64,000 bases of DNA from Saccharopolyspora hordei (GCF_013410345.1 NZ_JACCFJ010000001.1:4444501-4508500); one strand, 5' to 3'; positions 17,786 to 27,506 are shown, counted from the stretch's first letter. The notes: generated by a model from the letters alone, not told the origin. Numbers and translations: made by a program.

Positions 17786-19411
17786 TCAGCGCGGCTCCGG
17801 GGCGGTCGCGGGCTCGCGCACCTCGGTCGGCGGGTGCGTCGCGGTGTGCTGCTGGGCCCACGGGTAGTCGGGCTTGCCGCTGGGCGAGCGGGCGATCTGG
17901 TCGACCAGCCACAGGCTGCGCGGCACCTTGTACCCGGCGATCCACTGCCGCACGTGCGCGTCGAGGTCGGCGAGCTCGGGGCGCGCACCGGGCCGGGGCT
18001 GCACCACCGCGGCGACCCGCTGCCCCATCCGCTCGTCCGGCACGCCGACGACCAGCGCGTCGAAGACGTCCTCGTGCGACTTCAGCGCGGCCTCCACCTC
18101 TTCCGGGTAGACCTTCTCCCCGCCGGTGTTGATGGACACCGAACCGCGGCCCAGCATGGTGACGGTGCCGTCGTCCTCGATCCGCGCGTAGTCGCCCGGC
18201 ACCACGTAGCGGGTGCCGTCGATCTCGACGAACACCTTCCGCGTCTTCTCCTCGTCCTTGTAGTAGCCCAGCGGCACGTGCCCGCTGCGCGCCAGCCAGC
18301 CGACCTCACCGGGCTCGGCGAAGGTGCCGTCGTCGCGCAGGACCGTGGTCGAGGAGTCGGCCTGGACCCGCGGTCCGCCGGACTGCTCGCCGTCGCCGGT
18401 GACCACGCCGATGCCGCTGAACCCGGTCTCGGACGAGCCGATGGAGTCGGTGAGGACGACGTTCGGCAGCGCCTCGACGTACTGGCGCTGCACCGACGGC
18501 GAGAACAGGGCCGCACTGCTGGAGATCGCCACGAGCGAGGACGCGTCGTAACCGCCCTCGTGGTAGGCCTCGATGAGCGGCCGGGCCATCGCGTCCCCGG
18601 TGATCGCCAGCACGTTGACCCCCTCCCGCTCGATGGCGCGCCACACCTCGTGCGCGTCGAACTGCGGGACGAACACCACCGGGCTGCAGGCGAAGAGGTT
18701 GCCGAAGCTGGCCCACTGCGCGGCACCGTGGATGAACGGGGCCGCGGGCAGCCGGACCAGACCACCGCTCTCGGCACCGGCGCGGGCCTGCTGCCACTCG
18801 TCCTGCATCGCTTCCCCGGTCATGAAGTCGATGCCGCCGCCCAGCACGCGCCAGACGTCCTCGTGCCGCCACATCACGCCCTTCGGCATGCCCGTGGTGC
18901 CACCGGTGTAGAGCAGGTACAGGTCGTCCGCGCTGCGCTCCGGGAAGTCCCGAGCACCGGACTGCCCGAACAGCGCGGACTCGTACTCGGTCCCGTCGTG
19001 GTCGAGGTCCGTGCCGTCCTCGATGACCAGGACTTCGCGCAGGTCCGGGAATTCCGGGCGGACCTCGGCGACCTTGTCGCTGAAGCGGCGCTCGTGCACC
19101 AGCGCCGCCAGGTCGGCGTTGTCGAAGATGTAGCGCAGTTCCGCGGGCACGTAGCGGAAGTTGACGTTCACCGGCACGGCGCGGATCTTGTAGGCCGCCA
19201 GCATGGCTTCCAGCGCCTCGATCCCGTTGCGGGAGTAGATCCCGATGTGCGAGCCGCGGCCGAGTCCGCGAGAGGTGTAGTGGTGCGCCAGCTGGTTGGC
19301 CCGCGACTCCAGCTGCGCGAAGGTGAGCCGTCGCTCGCCGCAGACCACGGCGATGCGATCCGGCGTCAGATCGACGGCGTGCTCGAAGAGATCTGCGATG
19401 TTGTACGCCAC
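17786..19411 (-). CDS. fadD19: Steroid-CoA ligase FadD19
   Basis: A 541-residue acyl-CoA synthetase with [11 protein letters not shown] at 168-178 and the N-terminal [19 protein letters not shown] typical of FadD19 proteins. FadD19 activates the C8 sterol side-chain acid (3-oxocholest-4-en-26-oate type) to its CoA ester. GTG at 19411 is chosen because it matches family N-termini; the KstR box ends only 12 bases upstream and no good ribosome site is present, so the mRNA may be nearly leaderless. It is divergent from echA19, as in M. tuberculosis Rv3515c/Rv3516. Confidence 0.92.
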   Translation of the reverse strand: MAYNIADLFEHAVDLTPDRIAVVCGERRLTFAQLESRANQLAHHYTSRGLGRGSHIGIYSRNGIEALEAMLAAYKIRAVPVNVNFRYVPAELRYIFDNADLAALVHERRFSDKVAEVRPEFPDLREVLVIEDGTDLDHDGTEYESALFGQSGARDFPERSADDLYLLYTGGTTGMPKGVMWRHEDVWRVLGGGIDFMTGEAMQDEWQQARAGAESGGLVRLPAAPFIHGAAQWASFGNLFACSPVVFVPQFDAHEVWRAIEREGVNVLAITGDAMARPLIEAYHEGGYDASSLVAISSSAALFSPSVQRQYVEALPNVVLTDSIGSSETGFSGIGVVTGDGEQSGGPRVQADSSTTVLRDDGTFAEPGEVGWLARSGHVPLGYYKDEEKTRKVFVEIDGTRYVVPGDYARIEDDGTVTMLGRGSVSINTGGEKVYPEEVEAALKSHEDVFDALVVGVPDERMGQRVAAVVQPRPGARPELADLDAHVRQWIAGYKVPRSLWLVDQIARSPSGKPDYPWAQQHTATHPPTEVREPATAPEPR

Positions 19412-19422
19412 CCTGATGAAAG

Positions 19423-19436
19423 TAGAACGTGTTATC
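19423..19436. promoter_or_regulatory. Predicted KstR operator, fadD19/echA19
   Basis: TAGAACGTGTTATC keeps the AAC-NN-GTT core and left T. It stands 12 bases before the fadD19 GTG and 122 before the echA19 ATG. Confidence 0.78.
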
Positions 19437-19558
19437 GTTGCGAGCAAGAACCCGAAGGGGCCAAAAGGGTTTTCCCGACAGAAACGGGTTCGCTCGCACG
19501 ATCCAGACCCGTTCTTCCCCTTGACACAGCGGGGAATCCGTCACGCGGAAGGTTGACC

Positions 19559-20362
19559 ATGACGTCGAGCACCGAGGTCGTCGAACAACCCCACTGCCTG
19601 GTCGAGCGCCGCGGGCCGGTGCTCGTGGTGACCATGAACCGGCCCGAGGCGCGCAACGCGCTGTCCGGGCCGATGCTGCAGATCATGAAGGAAGCCTGGG
19701 ACGAAGTGGACCGCGACGACGGGATCCGCGCGTGCGTCCTCACCGGAGCGGGCGGTGCGTTCTGCGCCGGGGCGGACCTCAAGGCGATGACGCGGTCGCA
19801 CCCCGGTGACACCGCTCGCGGCATGGACATGTCCGTCATCGAACCGCTGCTCAAGGGACGCCGGCTGACCAAGCCGCTGATCGCCGCGGTGGAGGGACCG
19901 GCCGTCGCAGGCGGCACCGAGATCCTGCAGGCCACTGACATCCGCGTCGCGGGCGAGAGCGCCCGGTTCGGCGTCTCGGAGGCGCGCTGGGGGCTGTTCC
20001 CGCTCGGCGGCTCGGCGGTCCGGCTGCCGCGGCAGGTCCCGTACACCGTCGCCGCCGACATCCTGTTGACCGGCAGGCACATCCGCGCCGCCGAGGCCAA
20101 GGAGATCGGCCTGATCGGTCACGTCGTCCCGGACGGGCAGGCACTCGACAAGGCCCTCGAACTGGCCGAGCAGATCGCGGCCAACGGCCCGCTGGCGGTG
20201 CAGGCGATCCTGCGCACGATGCGGGAGACCGAGGGCATGCCGGAGAACGAGGCGTTCACAGTGGACGCACGGCTGGGCATGGAGGTCTTCGCCAGCGAGG
20301 ACGCCAAGGAAGGACCGCGGGCGTTCGCGGAGAAGCGCACCCCGCAGTTCCGCGCCCGCTGA
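19559..20362 (+). CDS. echA19: Steroid enoyl-CoA hydratase EchA19
   Basis: A 267-residue crotonase. Both catalytic glutamates are visible in [10 protein letters not shown] and FGVSEARWG, and the oxyanion-hole motif is FCAGADLK. M. tuberculosis EchA19 hydrates unsaturated steroid side-chain CoA esters produced by the ChsE enzymes. The divergent pairing with fadD19 is conserved. Frames extending upstream on this strand are antisense shadow of fadD19. Confidence 0.92.
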   Translation: MTSSTEVVEQPHCLVERRGPVLVVTMNRPEARNALSGPMLQIMKEAWDEVDRDDGIRACVLTGAGGAFCAGADLKAMTRSHPGDTARGMDMSVIEPLLKGRRLTKPLIAAVEGPAVAGGTEILQATDIRVAGESARFGVSEARWGLFPLGGSAVRLPRQVPYTVAADILLTGRHIRAAEAKEIGLIGHVVPDGQALDKALELAEQIAANGPLAVQAILRTMRETEGMPENEAFTVDARLGMEVFASEDAKEGPRAFAEKRTPQFRAR

Positions 20363-20368
20363 CCGGGC

Positions 20369-20399
20369 GGAGGGCGCCTCCCGCGCGGGGGCGCCCTCC
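20369..20399. terminator. Bidirectional hairpin terminator between echA19 and a fadD gene
   Basis: GGAGGGCGCC (20369-20378) pairs perfectly with GGCGCCCTCC (20390-20399). The loop itself can form a shorter CCGCGCGG pairing. It sits just after the echA19 stop and before the end of the converging ligase gene. Confidence 0.6.
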
Positions 20400-20413
20400 C
20401 ACCGCGCTCGGTG

Positions 20414-21964
20414 TCAGATCGCGCGGTCCCGGTCGGCCCAGTACGGGTCGCGGAGCTTGCGCTTGTAGAGCTTGCCGTTGGGGTCCCGGGGCAGCTCGTC
20501 AACGAAGTCGACGCTGCGCGGCGTCTTGAACTTCGCCAGCCGGTCGCGGGCGTGGGCCAGCAGCTCCTCGGCCAGCTCGGGTCCCGGCGCGACGCCCTCG
20601 GCGGGCTGCACGACCGCCTTGACCTCCTCGCCCCACTCCTCGTTCGGGACGCCGAACACCGCCACGTCCCCGACCTTGGGGTGCACCGAGAGCACGTTCT
20701 CGATCTCCGCCGGGTAGATGTTCACCCCGCCCGAGATGATCATGTCGCTCTTGCGGTCGCACAGGTACAGGTAGCCGTCCTCGTCCAGGTAGCCGACGTC
20801 GCCGAGGGTGAACAGGTCGCCGACGCGGGACTGCTCGGTCTTGCGGGCGTCGCGGTGGTACTCGAAGGTCGAGCTCCCCATCCGCATGTACACCGTGCCG
20901 ACCTCGCCCGGCGGCAGCTCCGCGCCGTCGTCGCCGAGGACCTTGACCGTGGAGCCCGGCCACGGCTTGCCCACCGAGCCCGGCTTCCGCAACCACTCCT
21001 CCGCGCTGATCGCGGTGCCCCCGCCCTCGGTGGCGGCGTAGTACTCGATCACCACGGGCCCCCACCACTCCAGCATCGCCCGCTTGACCTCCGGCGGGCA
21101 CGGTGCGGCACCGTGGATCGCCGCGCGCAGCGACGACACGTCGTAGCGCTGCCGGACCTCGGCGGGCAGCGCCAGCAGCCGGCGGAACTGGGTGGGCACC
21201 ATGTGCGTGTGCGTCACCCGGTGCCGCTCGATCAGCCTGAGCATCTCCTCCGGGTCCCACCGGTCCATCAGCACCGCGGTGTGCCCCAGCTGGATGGAGT
21301 GCGTGACGAAGTTGAGCACGGCGGTGTGGTAGAGCGGTGAGCCGCACAGGTGGACGTGCCCGTCGAAGGGCTCGAGCCCGAAGATGCCGAAGAACCACGT
21401 GGCCGCGGCGGGCACCACGTCGGGGTCGGCCCCGGTCAGCGGGCGCCGGACCCCCTTGGGCCGGCCGGTGGTGCCCGACGTGTAGAGCATCGGCGAGCCC
21501 ATCGTGCGCACGTCCGGCCGCTTCGCCGGTTCCTGCGCGCCGAGCCGGGAGAGCTGCTGGAAGCCCGGCACCTCCCCCACCGCGAAGCGCGCCGACGCGG
21601 GCAGCCCGGAACGCGCGGCGGCGTCGGAGGCCGCCGCGCCGAAGCGCTCGTGCGCGATGAACGCCTTGGCGCCGCTGTCCTCGATCAGGTACGCGACCTC
21701 GGCGCCGACCAGGTGCCAGTTCACCGTCACGACGTACAGACCGCACTGCAGGGCGGCGAAGTAGGCGGCCAGCAGGTCCGGGCCGTTGGGCAGCATGAGC
21801 ACCACGCTGTCGCCCACGTCGAGCCCCATGCTCTGCAGGCCGCGCCCGTAGCGGTCGGCCGCCGCGGCGAGTTCGGCGTAGCTCACCGAGCTGCCGTCGG
21901 GGGCGACCACGGCCACCCGGTCCGGTTCCTGCTCGGCGATCTTCCACAACCCGATGTCAGACAC
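20414..21964 (-). CDS. Long-chain/steroid acyl-CoA synthetase, FadD family
   Basis: A 516-residue adenylate-forming ligase with YTSGTTGRPKG (161-171), the YAATEGGG motif and the C-terminal NPNGKLYKRKLR lysine signature. GTG at 21964 has AGGAG seven bases upstream. A KstR box lies 45 bases before the start, so it belongs to the sterol regulon. It may be a third side-chain ligase beside FadD19 and FadD17, perhaps for other chain lengths or bile-acid-like substrates. In M. tuberculosis the nearest positional counterpart is uncertain. Confidence 0.85.
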   Translation of the reverse strand: MSDIGLWKIAEQEPDRVAVVAPDGSSVSYAELAAAADRYGRGLQSMGLDVGDSVVLMLPNGPDLLAAYFAALQCGLYVVTVNWHLVGAEVAYLIEDSGAKAFIAHERFGAAASDAAARSGLPASARFAVGEVPGFQQLSRLGAQEPAKRPDVRTMGSPMLYTSGTTGRPKGVRRPLTGADPDVVPAAATWFFGIFGLEPFDGHVHLCGSPLYHTAVLNFVTHSIQLGHTAVLMDRWDPEEMLRLIERHRVTHTHMVPTQFRRLLALPAEVRQRYDVSSLRAAIHGAAPCPPEVKRAMLEWWGPVVIEYYAATEGGGTAISAEEWLRKPGSVGKPWPGSTVKVLGDDGAELPPGEVGTVYMRMGSSTFEYHRDARKTEQSRVGDLFTLGDVGYLDEDGYLYLCDRKSDMIISGGVNIYPAEIENVLSVHPKVGDVAVFGVPNEEWGEEVKAVVQPAEGVAPGPELAEELLAHARDRLAKFKTPRSVDFVDELPRDPNGKLYKRKLRDPYWADRDRAI

Positions 21965-22008
21965 GGTGGGACTCCTGTCGACGGTGACGGGGGACGATCC
22001 CACGAATG

Positions 22009-22022
22009 TAGAACGTGTTACA
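22009..22022. promoter_or_regulatory. Predicted KstR operator upstream of fadD-type gene
   Basis: TAGAACGTGTTACA matches TNNAACNNGTTNNA fully. It lies between the end of the LLM oxidoreductase gene and the ligase start on the minus strand. Confidence 0.82.
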
Positions 22023-22081
22023 GTCGAGCGGCAAGACCCCGCACCCGAGGCGAGCAGCGCCCACACCGTCTACAGAGGACG

Positions 22082-23122
22082 TCAGCTCAGCTCCAGCGCC
22101 GCCGCGACGCTGCGGACGTGGTCCACCGAGCGGCACCCGACGAGCAGGGTGTCCACACCGGACTTCTCCCACTCCGCCACCTTCGCCCGCACGGTCGCGG
22201 TGTCACCGATGATCGCGATCTCGTCGACCATCTCGTCCGGCACCGCCTCCACCGCCTCCTGCCGGCGCCCCGCCCCGAACAGCCGCAGCACGTCGTCCAC
22301 GACCGCGTCGTAGTCCATCCGGCGGAACAGCTCCGCGTGGAAGTTCATGGTCGGCGCTCCCATGCCGCCGATGTAGAGCGCGAGCGACGGCTTGAGCTTC
22401 GCCCGCTCGGCGGCCGGGTCGTCGGTCACCACCACCTGGCAGCTGGCGGCCACCTCGAAGTCCTCCCGGCGACGGCGCGCGCCCGGCCGGGCGAAGCCCT
22501 CCGCCAGCCAGTCCTCGTACATCCCGGCCACGCGCGGCGAGTAGTACACCGCGATCCAGCCGTCGGCGATCTCGGCCGTCTGCGCCACGTTGCGCGGCCC
22601 CTCCGCGCCCAGCCAGATCGGCAGGTCCGCCCGCAGCGGGTGGGTGATCGGCCGCAGCGGCTTGCCCAGCCCGAGCGACCCCGGTCCGTCGTAGGGCAGC
22701 CGGTAGTGCGGTCCGTCGTTGCGCACCGGCGCCTCGCGGGCCAGCACCTGGCGGACCACGGAGACGTACTCCCGCGTCCGCGCGAGGGGCTTGGCGAACG
22801 GCGCGCCGTACCAGCCCTCCACCACCTGCGGGCCGGACACGCCGAGACCGAGCACGCAGCGACCGCCGGAGAGGTGGTCCAGGGTCAACGCGTGCATCGC
22901 GCACGACGCCGGGGTCCGCGCGGCGATCTGCGCCACCGAGGTGCCCAGCCGCACGCGGCCGGTCCGCGACCCCCACCAGGCCAGCGGGGTGAAGGCGTCC
23001 GAGCCCCAGGACTCCGCCGCGAAGACCGAGTCAAACCCGACCCGTTCGGCTTCGAGAACGAGTTCCTCCGCGTTCTGCGGCGGCTGGGCCCCCCAGTAGC
23101 CGAGCTGCAGCCCGATCCTCAT
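22082..23122 (-). CDS. LLM-class F420-dependent oxidoreductase (Rv3520c-like)
   Basis: A 346-residue luciferase-like (bacterial LLM) TIM-barrel enzyme, with the typical GGRCVLGLGVSGPQVVEGWYG segment. The second methionine at 23122 is the start because AGGAGG stands eight bases upstream. M. tuberculosis has an F420-type enzyme, Rv3520c, beside Rv3521-ltp4-ltp3, and this window has the same set. It is divergent from the DUF35/ltp operon across one KstR box. The reaction is unknown; an F420H2-dependent reduction of a sterol intermediate is plausible. Confidence 0.85.
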   Translation of the reverse strand: MRIGLQLGYWGAQPPQNAEELVLEAERVGFDSVFAAESWGSDAFTPLAWWGSRTGRVRLGTSVAQIAARTPASCAMHALTLDHLSGGRCVLGLGVSGPQVVEGWYGAPFAKPLARTREYVSVVRQVLAREAPVRNDGPHYRLPYDGPGSLGLGKPLRPITHPLRADLPIWLGAEGPRNVAQTAEIADGWIAVYYSPRVAGMYEDWLAEGFARPGARRRREDFEVAASCQVVVTDDPAAERAKLKPSLALYIGGMGAPTMNFHAELFRRMDYDAVVDDVLRLFGAGRRQEAVEAVPDEMVDEIAIIGDTATVRAKVAEWEKSGVDTLLVGCRSVDHVRSVAAALELS

Positions 23123-23187
23123 CAGCGGTCCTCCTCTTCCCGACGTCTCCACCAGCCCCCATCCTGCCGGGATGTTGCCCCAAAATC

Positions 23188-23201
23188 GAGAACATGTTTC
23201 A
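23188..23201. promoter_or_regulatory. Predicted KstR operator, LLM / DUF35-ltp4-ltp3 divergon
   Basis: GAGAACATGTTTCA carries the AAC-NN-GTT core and right A. It lies centrally between starts at 23122 (minus) and 23211 (plus), only nine bases before the latter. Confidence 0.78.
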
Positions 23202-23210
23202 CTTCAATTC

Positions 23211-24170
23211 GTGACTGGGCTCTCCGAACCACTCAGCGCACCGCTCGAAGTCGGCTTCGACTACACCCGCTCCCTGGGACCGGTGCACAGCCGGTTCGCC
23301 ACCGAACTGAGCCGCCGCCGCATCGTCGGCGTGCGCGGCAGCGACGGCCGCGTCCACGTGCCGCCGATCGAGTACGACCCGGACACCGCCGCACCGCTCG
23401 ACGAGTTCGTCCCGGTCGGCTCGCAGGGGACCGTGGTGAGCTGGTCGTGGATGCCGGAACCACTGGAAGGCCAACCGCTGCAGCACCCGTTCGCCTGGGC
23501 GCTCGTGCTCCTCGACGGCGCGGACACGCCGGTGCTGCACGCCGTGGACGTCGGCTCGCCCGAGGACATCCGCACCGGGATGCGGGTGCAGGTCCGGTGG
23601 GCGGAGCAGCGCGGCGGCGGGATCCGCGACATCGCCTGCTTCGAACCGGCGACCGGGACCCCCGCGGCACCGGACGAGGCCGAACCCGAACCGGTCACCA
23701 TGATCACCGCTCCGGTGCACCTGCACTACCAGCACTCGGCTTCCCCCGAGGAGAGCCGCTACCTGCGCGGTCTCGCCGAGGGGCGGCTGCTCGGGCAGCG
23801 CTGCCCGCAGTGCGGGAAGGTCTACATCCCACCGCGCGGGGCCTGCCCCACCGACGGCGTGCCGACCGAGGAGGAGGTGGAGCTGCCGGACACCGGGACC
23901 GTCACCACCTTCTGCATCGTCAACGTGCCGTTCCTGGGGCAGCGCATCACACCGCCGTACGTCTCGGCCTACGTCCTGCTCGACGGCGCCGACATCGCCT
24001 TCCTGCACCTGGTCCTGGGCTGCGACGCGGCGGACGTGCGGATGGGCATGCGGGTGCGCGCGCAGTGGAAGCCCCGCGAGGAGTGGGGCTACACGCTGCA
24101 GAACATCGACCACTTCCGGCCCACCGGCGAGCCCGATGCGCCGTTCGAGTCCTACGCCCAACACCTCTAG
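23211..24170 (+). CDS. Tandem DUF35/OB-fold protein (Rv3521-like), partner of Ltp4/Ltp3
   Basis: A 319-residue protein with two DUF35-like halves. The C-terminal half has a rubredoxin-like zinc ribbon (Cys198, Cys201, Cys212) and an OB-fold (about 222-295). The N-terminal half (about 36-135) repeats the same layout but lacks the cysteines. GTG at 23211 is preferred to ATG 23172 because the KstR box lies between them; no ribosome site is visible, so the message may be leaderless. DUF35 domains bind and activate thiolase-like aldolases, as ChsH2 does for Ltp2, so this one probably serves the adjacent ltp4/ltp3 products. Confidence 0.82.
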   Translation: MTGLSEPLSAPLEVGFDYTRSLGPVHSRFATELSRRRIVGVRGSDGRVHVPPIEYDPDTAAPLDEFVPVGSQGTVVSWSWMPEPLEGQPLQHPFAWALVLLDGADTPVLHAVDVGSPEDIRTGMRVQVRWAEQRGGGIRDIACFEPATGTPAAPDEAEPEPVTMITAPVHLHYQHSASPEESRYLRGLAEGRLLGQRCPQCGKVYIPPRGACPTDGVPTEEEVELPDTGTVTTFCIVNVPFLGQRITPPYVSAYVLLDGADIAFLHLVLGCDAADVRMGMRVRAQWKPREEWGYTLQNIDHFRPTGEPDAPFESYAQHL

Positions 24171-24266
24171 GGCGGTCGCGGTGCCCGGCCTCGCGGGGCA
24201 GCACGGGGCCCCACGACCGGCACCCGGCCGGACCGCTCCGACATCCGAGACGCCGAGGAGTACACC

Positions 24267-25316
24267 GTGGCAGACGTAGCGGTCGTCGGGTTCGCGCAAG
24301 CACCGAACGTGCGCGCCACCCACGGCACCACCAACGGGGTCGAGATGCTGGTCCCGATCTTCCAGGAGGTGCTCGCCGGCACCGGGCTGAGCACCTCCGA
24401 CATCGGGTTCTGGTGCTCCGGCTCGTCGGACTACCTGGCGGGCCGCGCGTTCTCGTTCATCGCGGCGGTGGACGCCATCGGCGCCTTCCCGCCGATCAAC
24501 GAGTCCCACGTGGAGATGGACGCCGCGTGGGCGCTGTACGAGGCGTGGGTGAAGATCCGCACCGGCGAGGTCGACACCGCGCTGGTCTACGGTTTCGGCA
24601 AGTCCTCGGCCGGCGACCTGCGCCGGACCCTGGCGCTGCAGCTCGACCCCTACACCACCGCTCCGCTGTGGCCGGACTCGGTGAGCATCGCCGGGCTGCA
24701 GGCCCGGCTCGGGCTGGACTCCGGCGCGTGGACCGAGGAGGACATGGCCGCGGTCGCCGCCCGCAGCCTCGCCTCCGCCGGGCCCGGCGCGCAGCGCTCC
24801 GGGAAGGTCGAGGTGGCCGACCTGCTCGCCGAGCCCTACGTCGCCGACCCGCTGCGCAAGCACGACTGCGCTCCCATCACCGACGGAGCCGCCGTGGTCG
24901 TGCTGGCCGGCGCCGACCGGGCGCGGGAGCTGCACGAGCGCCCGGCGTGGATCACCGGCCTGGAGCACCGGCTCGAGTCCGGCAGCCTCGGCGCCCGCGA
25001 CCTGCTCCGCTCCCCGTCGACCACCGCCGCGGCCCGCGCCGCCGGCACCGACGGGGTCGAGCTCGCCGAGCTGCACGCGCCGTTCACCCACCAGGAGATC
25101 GTGCTGCGGCGCGCGATCGGGCTCGGCGACGACGTGGAGATCAACCCCTCGGGCGGCCCGTTGTGCGGCAACCCGATGTTCGCCGCGGGGCTGGCGCGCA
25201 TCGGCGAGGCCGCGTCCCGCGTGATGTCCGGTGCGGCGGAGCGGGTCCTGGCGCACGCCACCAGCGGCCCGGCGCTGCAGCAGAACCTGGTCTGCGTGAT
25301 GGAGGGAAGGTCCTGA
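24267..25316 (+). CDS. ltp4: Thiolase-fold lipid-transfer-type protein Ltp4
   Basis: A 349-residue SCP-x thiolase-like protein. GTG at 24267 has GAGGAG upstream. It lacks the classic CGSAQQ nucleophile motif and carries NPSGGPLCGNP in place of the thiolase GHPxG region, the pattern of aldol-lyase type Ltp proteins. In Rhodococcus Ltp3 and Ltp4 are needed to cleave C24-branched (plant sterol) side chains. It overlaps ltp3 by one base (TGATG), suggesting a heteromeric complex. Confidence 0.88.
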   Translation: MADVAVVGFAQAPNVRATHGTTNGVEMLVPIFQEVLAGTGLSTSDIGFWCSGSSDYLAGRAFSFIAAVDAIGAFPPINESHVEMDAAWALYEAWVKIRTGEVDTALVYGFGKSSAGDLRRTLALQLDPYTTAPLWPDSVSIAGLQARLGLDSGAWTEEDMAAVAARSLASAGPGAQRSGKVEVADLLAEPYVADPLRKHDCAPITDGAAVVVLAGADRARELHERPAWITGLEHRLESGSLGARDLLRSPSTTAAARAAGTDGVELAELHAPFTHQEIVLRRAIGLGDDVEINPSGGPLCGNPMFAAGLARIGEAASRVMSGAAERVLAHATSGPALQQNLVCVMEGRS

Positions 25317-26476
25317 TGGGCAAGCGGTTGGCGGCGGTCCTCGGGACCGGCCAGACGCACCACACCAGCAAGCGCCACGACGTCTCGATCGCCGGGCTGT
25401 GCCGGGAGGCCGCCGAGCGCGCGCTCGCCGACTCCGGCCTGGACTGGCCGGACATCGACGCCGTCGTGGTCGGCAAGGCGCCCGACCTGTTCGAGGGCGT
25501 GATGATGCCCGAGCTGCACCTGGCGGACGCGCTGGGTGCCACGGGCAAGCCCATGCTGCGGGTGCACACCGCCGGATCGGTCGGCGGCTCGACGGCCAAC
25601 GTGGCGGCGAGCCTGGTGCAGGGCGGCGTGCACCGGCGGGTGCTGGCGGTAGCGTTCGAGAAGCAGTCCGAGTCCAACGCGATGTGGGCGCTGTCGATCC
25701 TGCCGCCGTTCACCATGCCGGTCGGCGCGGGCGCGGGCGGCTACTTCGCGCCGCACGTGCGCTCCTACATCCGCCGGTCCGGCGCGCCCGAGCACATCGG
25801 CGCGATGGTGGCGGTCAAGGACCGCCGCAACGGCGCGAAGAACCCCTACGCCCACCTCAAGCAGGGCGACATCACCCTGGAGAAGGTGCTGTCCTCGCAG
25901 GTGCTGTGGGACCCGATCCGCTACGACGAGACCTGCCCGTCCTCCGACGGCGCGTGCGCGGTGGTCCTGGGCGACGAGAGCTCGGCCGGCTCCTCCGCGG
26001 CGTGGATCCACGCCACCGTGATGCGCACCGAGCCGACCACCTTCGCCGGGCGGGACCAGGTCAACCCGCAGGCCGGCAAGGACGCCGCGGCCGCGCTGTG
26101 GCGGGAGGCCGGCATCACCGACCCGTTGTCCGAAGTGGACACTGCGGAGATCTACGTGCCGTTCTCCTGGTTCGAGCCGATGTGGTTGGAGAACCTCGGC
26201 TTCGCCCCCGAGGGCGAGGGCTGGAAGCTCACCGAGTCCGGGGACACCGCGCTGGGCGGGCGTCTGCCGGTGAACCCCTCGGGCGGCGTGCTGTCGTCCA
26301 ACCCGATCGGCGCCTCCGGGCTGCTGCGGTTCGCCGAGGCGGCGATGCAGGTCACCGGCAAGGCGGGCGAGCACCAGGTGGACGGGGCGCGCACCGCGCT
26401 CGGCCACGCCTACGGCGGTGGGTCCCAGTACTTCTCGATGTGGGTGGTCAGCGCCCGGAAACCGGGGGAAGCATGA
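25316..26476 (+). CDS. ltp3: Thiolase-fold lipid-transfer-type protein Ltp3
   Basis: A 386-residue thiolase-like protein with the paired HTAGSVGGST and NPSGGVLSSNPIGASG motifs. It begins inside the ltp4 stop and ends inside the start of the next gene (ATGA), so the operon is translationally coupled. The family acts in retro-aldol or thiolytic cleavage of sterol side-chain CoA esters, with a DUF35 partner. A very long open frame continuing from upstream is a shadow of the genes on both strands and is not part of it. Confidence 0.88.
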   Translation: MGKRLAAVLGTGQTHHTSKRHDVSIAGLCREAAERALADSGLDWPDIDAVVVGKAPDLFEGVMMPELHLADALGATGKPMLRVHTAGSVGGSTANVAASLVQGGVHRRVLAVAFEKQSESNAMWALSILPPFTMPVGAGAGGYFAPHVRSYIRRSGAPEHIGAMVAVKDRRNGAKNPYAHLKQGDITLEKVLSSQVLWDPIRYDETCPSSDGACAVVLGDESSAGSSAAWIHATVMRTEPTTFAGRDQVNPQAGKDAAAALWREAGITDPLSEVDTAEIYVPFSWFEPMWLENLGFAPEGEGWKLTESGDTALGGRLPVNPSGGVLSSNPIGASGLLRFAEAAMQVTGKAGEHQVDGARTALGHAYGGGSQYFSMWVVSARKPGEA

Positions 26477-27342
26477 AGTTCACGCTGTCCGTGGCGATGA
26501 GCCCGCTGGACCAGCTCACCGGGCTGGCCCGCACCGCGGAGGAGTGCGGCTTCGACGCCATCGCCCTGCCCGACTCGCTGTTCTACTCCGAGCAGGTCTC
26601 CGCGGCCTACCCCTACACCCCGGACGGCTCGCGGATGTGGGACGCCGAGACGCCGTGGGCGGACCCGCTGGTGGCCGCCGCGACGATGGGCGCGGTGACC
26701 TCGCGGCTGCGCTTCTACACCTCGGTGCTCAAGCTCGGTCCGCGCAACCCGGTGCTGCTGGCGCGGCAGGTGGGCTCGGTCGCGGTGCTCACCGGTGGCC
26801 GGTTCGGGCTCGGCATCGGGCTCGGCTGGGCACCGGAGGAGTTCGAGTGGTGCGGCGCGCCGTACGCCAGGCGCGGGGCGCGCGTGGACGAGGCCATCGA
26901 GGTGCTGCGGTTGATCCTCGGCGGCGGGATGGTCGAGCACCACGGCGAGTTCTTCGACTTCGACCGGCTGCAGATGAGCCCCGCGCCGGAGGACCCCGTG
27001 CCGATCTACATCGGCGGGCACACCGAGCCCGCGCTGCGGCGGGCCGCCCGGGTCGGCGACGGCTGGGCCTCGGCGATGATGACCCTCGAGGAGCTGCGCA
27101 CCACCATCGACCGCCTCACCGAGCTGCGCGCCGCCCACGGCCGCGCGGACGAGCCGTTCGAGGTCCAGGCGGTGTGCGTGGACCGCTTCGGCGCCTCGGG
27201 CTACCGGGAGCAGGCCGAGATCGGCGTGACGGACGCGATCGTGGTCCCGTGGCTGTTCGACGGCCACGGCTTCGACGCCGACCTGCGCACCAAGCAGGAC
27301 TCGATCCGCAAGTTCGCCGACGAGGTCATCAGCAAGGTCTGA
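26473..27342 (+). CDS. Second LLM-class F420-dependent oxidoreductase
   Basis: A 289-residue luciferase-like monooxygenase/F420 oxidoreductase, with FGLGIGLGWAPEEFEWCGAP and PIYIGGHTEPALRRAARVGDG, both typical of the family. It is coupled to ltp3 by an ATGA overlap, so it is likely co-expressed with the C24-branch cleavage enzymes. It differs clearly from the LLM enzyme at 22082. The substrate is unknown; reduction of a side-chain enoyl or keto group by F420H2 would fit. Confidence 0.83.
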   Translation: MKFTLSVAMSPLDQLTGLARTAEECGFDAIALPDSLFYSEQVSAAYPYTPDGSRMWDAETPWADPLVAAATMGAVTSRLRFYTSVLKLGPRNPVLLARQVGSVAVLTGGRFGLGIGLGWAPEEFEWCGAPYARRGARVDEAIEVLRLILGGGMVEHHGEFFDFDRLQMSPAPEDPVPIYIGGHTEPALRRAARVGDGWASAMMTLEELRTTIDRLTELRAAHGRADEPFEVQAVCVDRFGASGYREQAEIGVTDAIVVPWLFDGHGFDADLRTKQDSIRKFADEVISKV

Positions 27343-27506
27343 CGCGCCCCATCCGGGGGTGCCAGGTCCAGGCGGACCTGACGGCGCCCGGAGGCCTGGG
27401 CGGCCTGCCAGGTCCAGGCAGGACCGGCGAGCCTCGCGGCCGAGGTCGCGACTGGCTGGACGTTGGCGGGGCACGGCTCGAACGCACCGGTGATGGGAGG
27501 GAATCG

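Noticed and set aside
21350..26476. A 1708-codon open frame on the plus strand
   Set aside because: It reads through antisense of the fadD and LLM genes and an alternate frame of the DUF35/ltp4 genes; only its last 386 codons (ltp3) look like protein.
27360..27425. Direct repeat GCCAGGTCCAGGC near 27360 and 27409
   Set aside because: Only two short copies in GC-rich spacer between LLM and SnoaL genes; no clear function or mobile-element ends.
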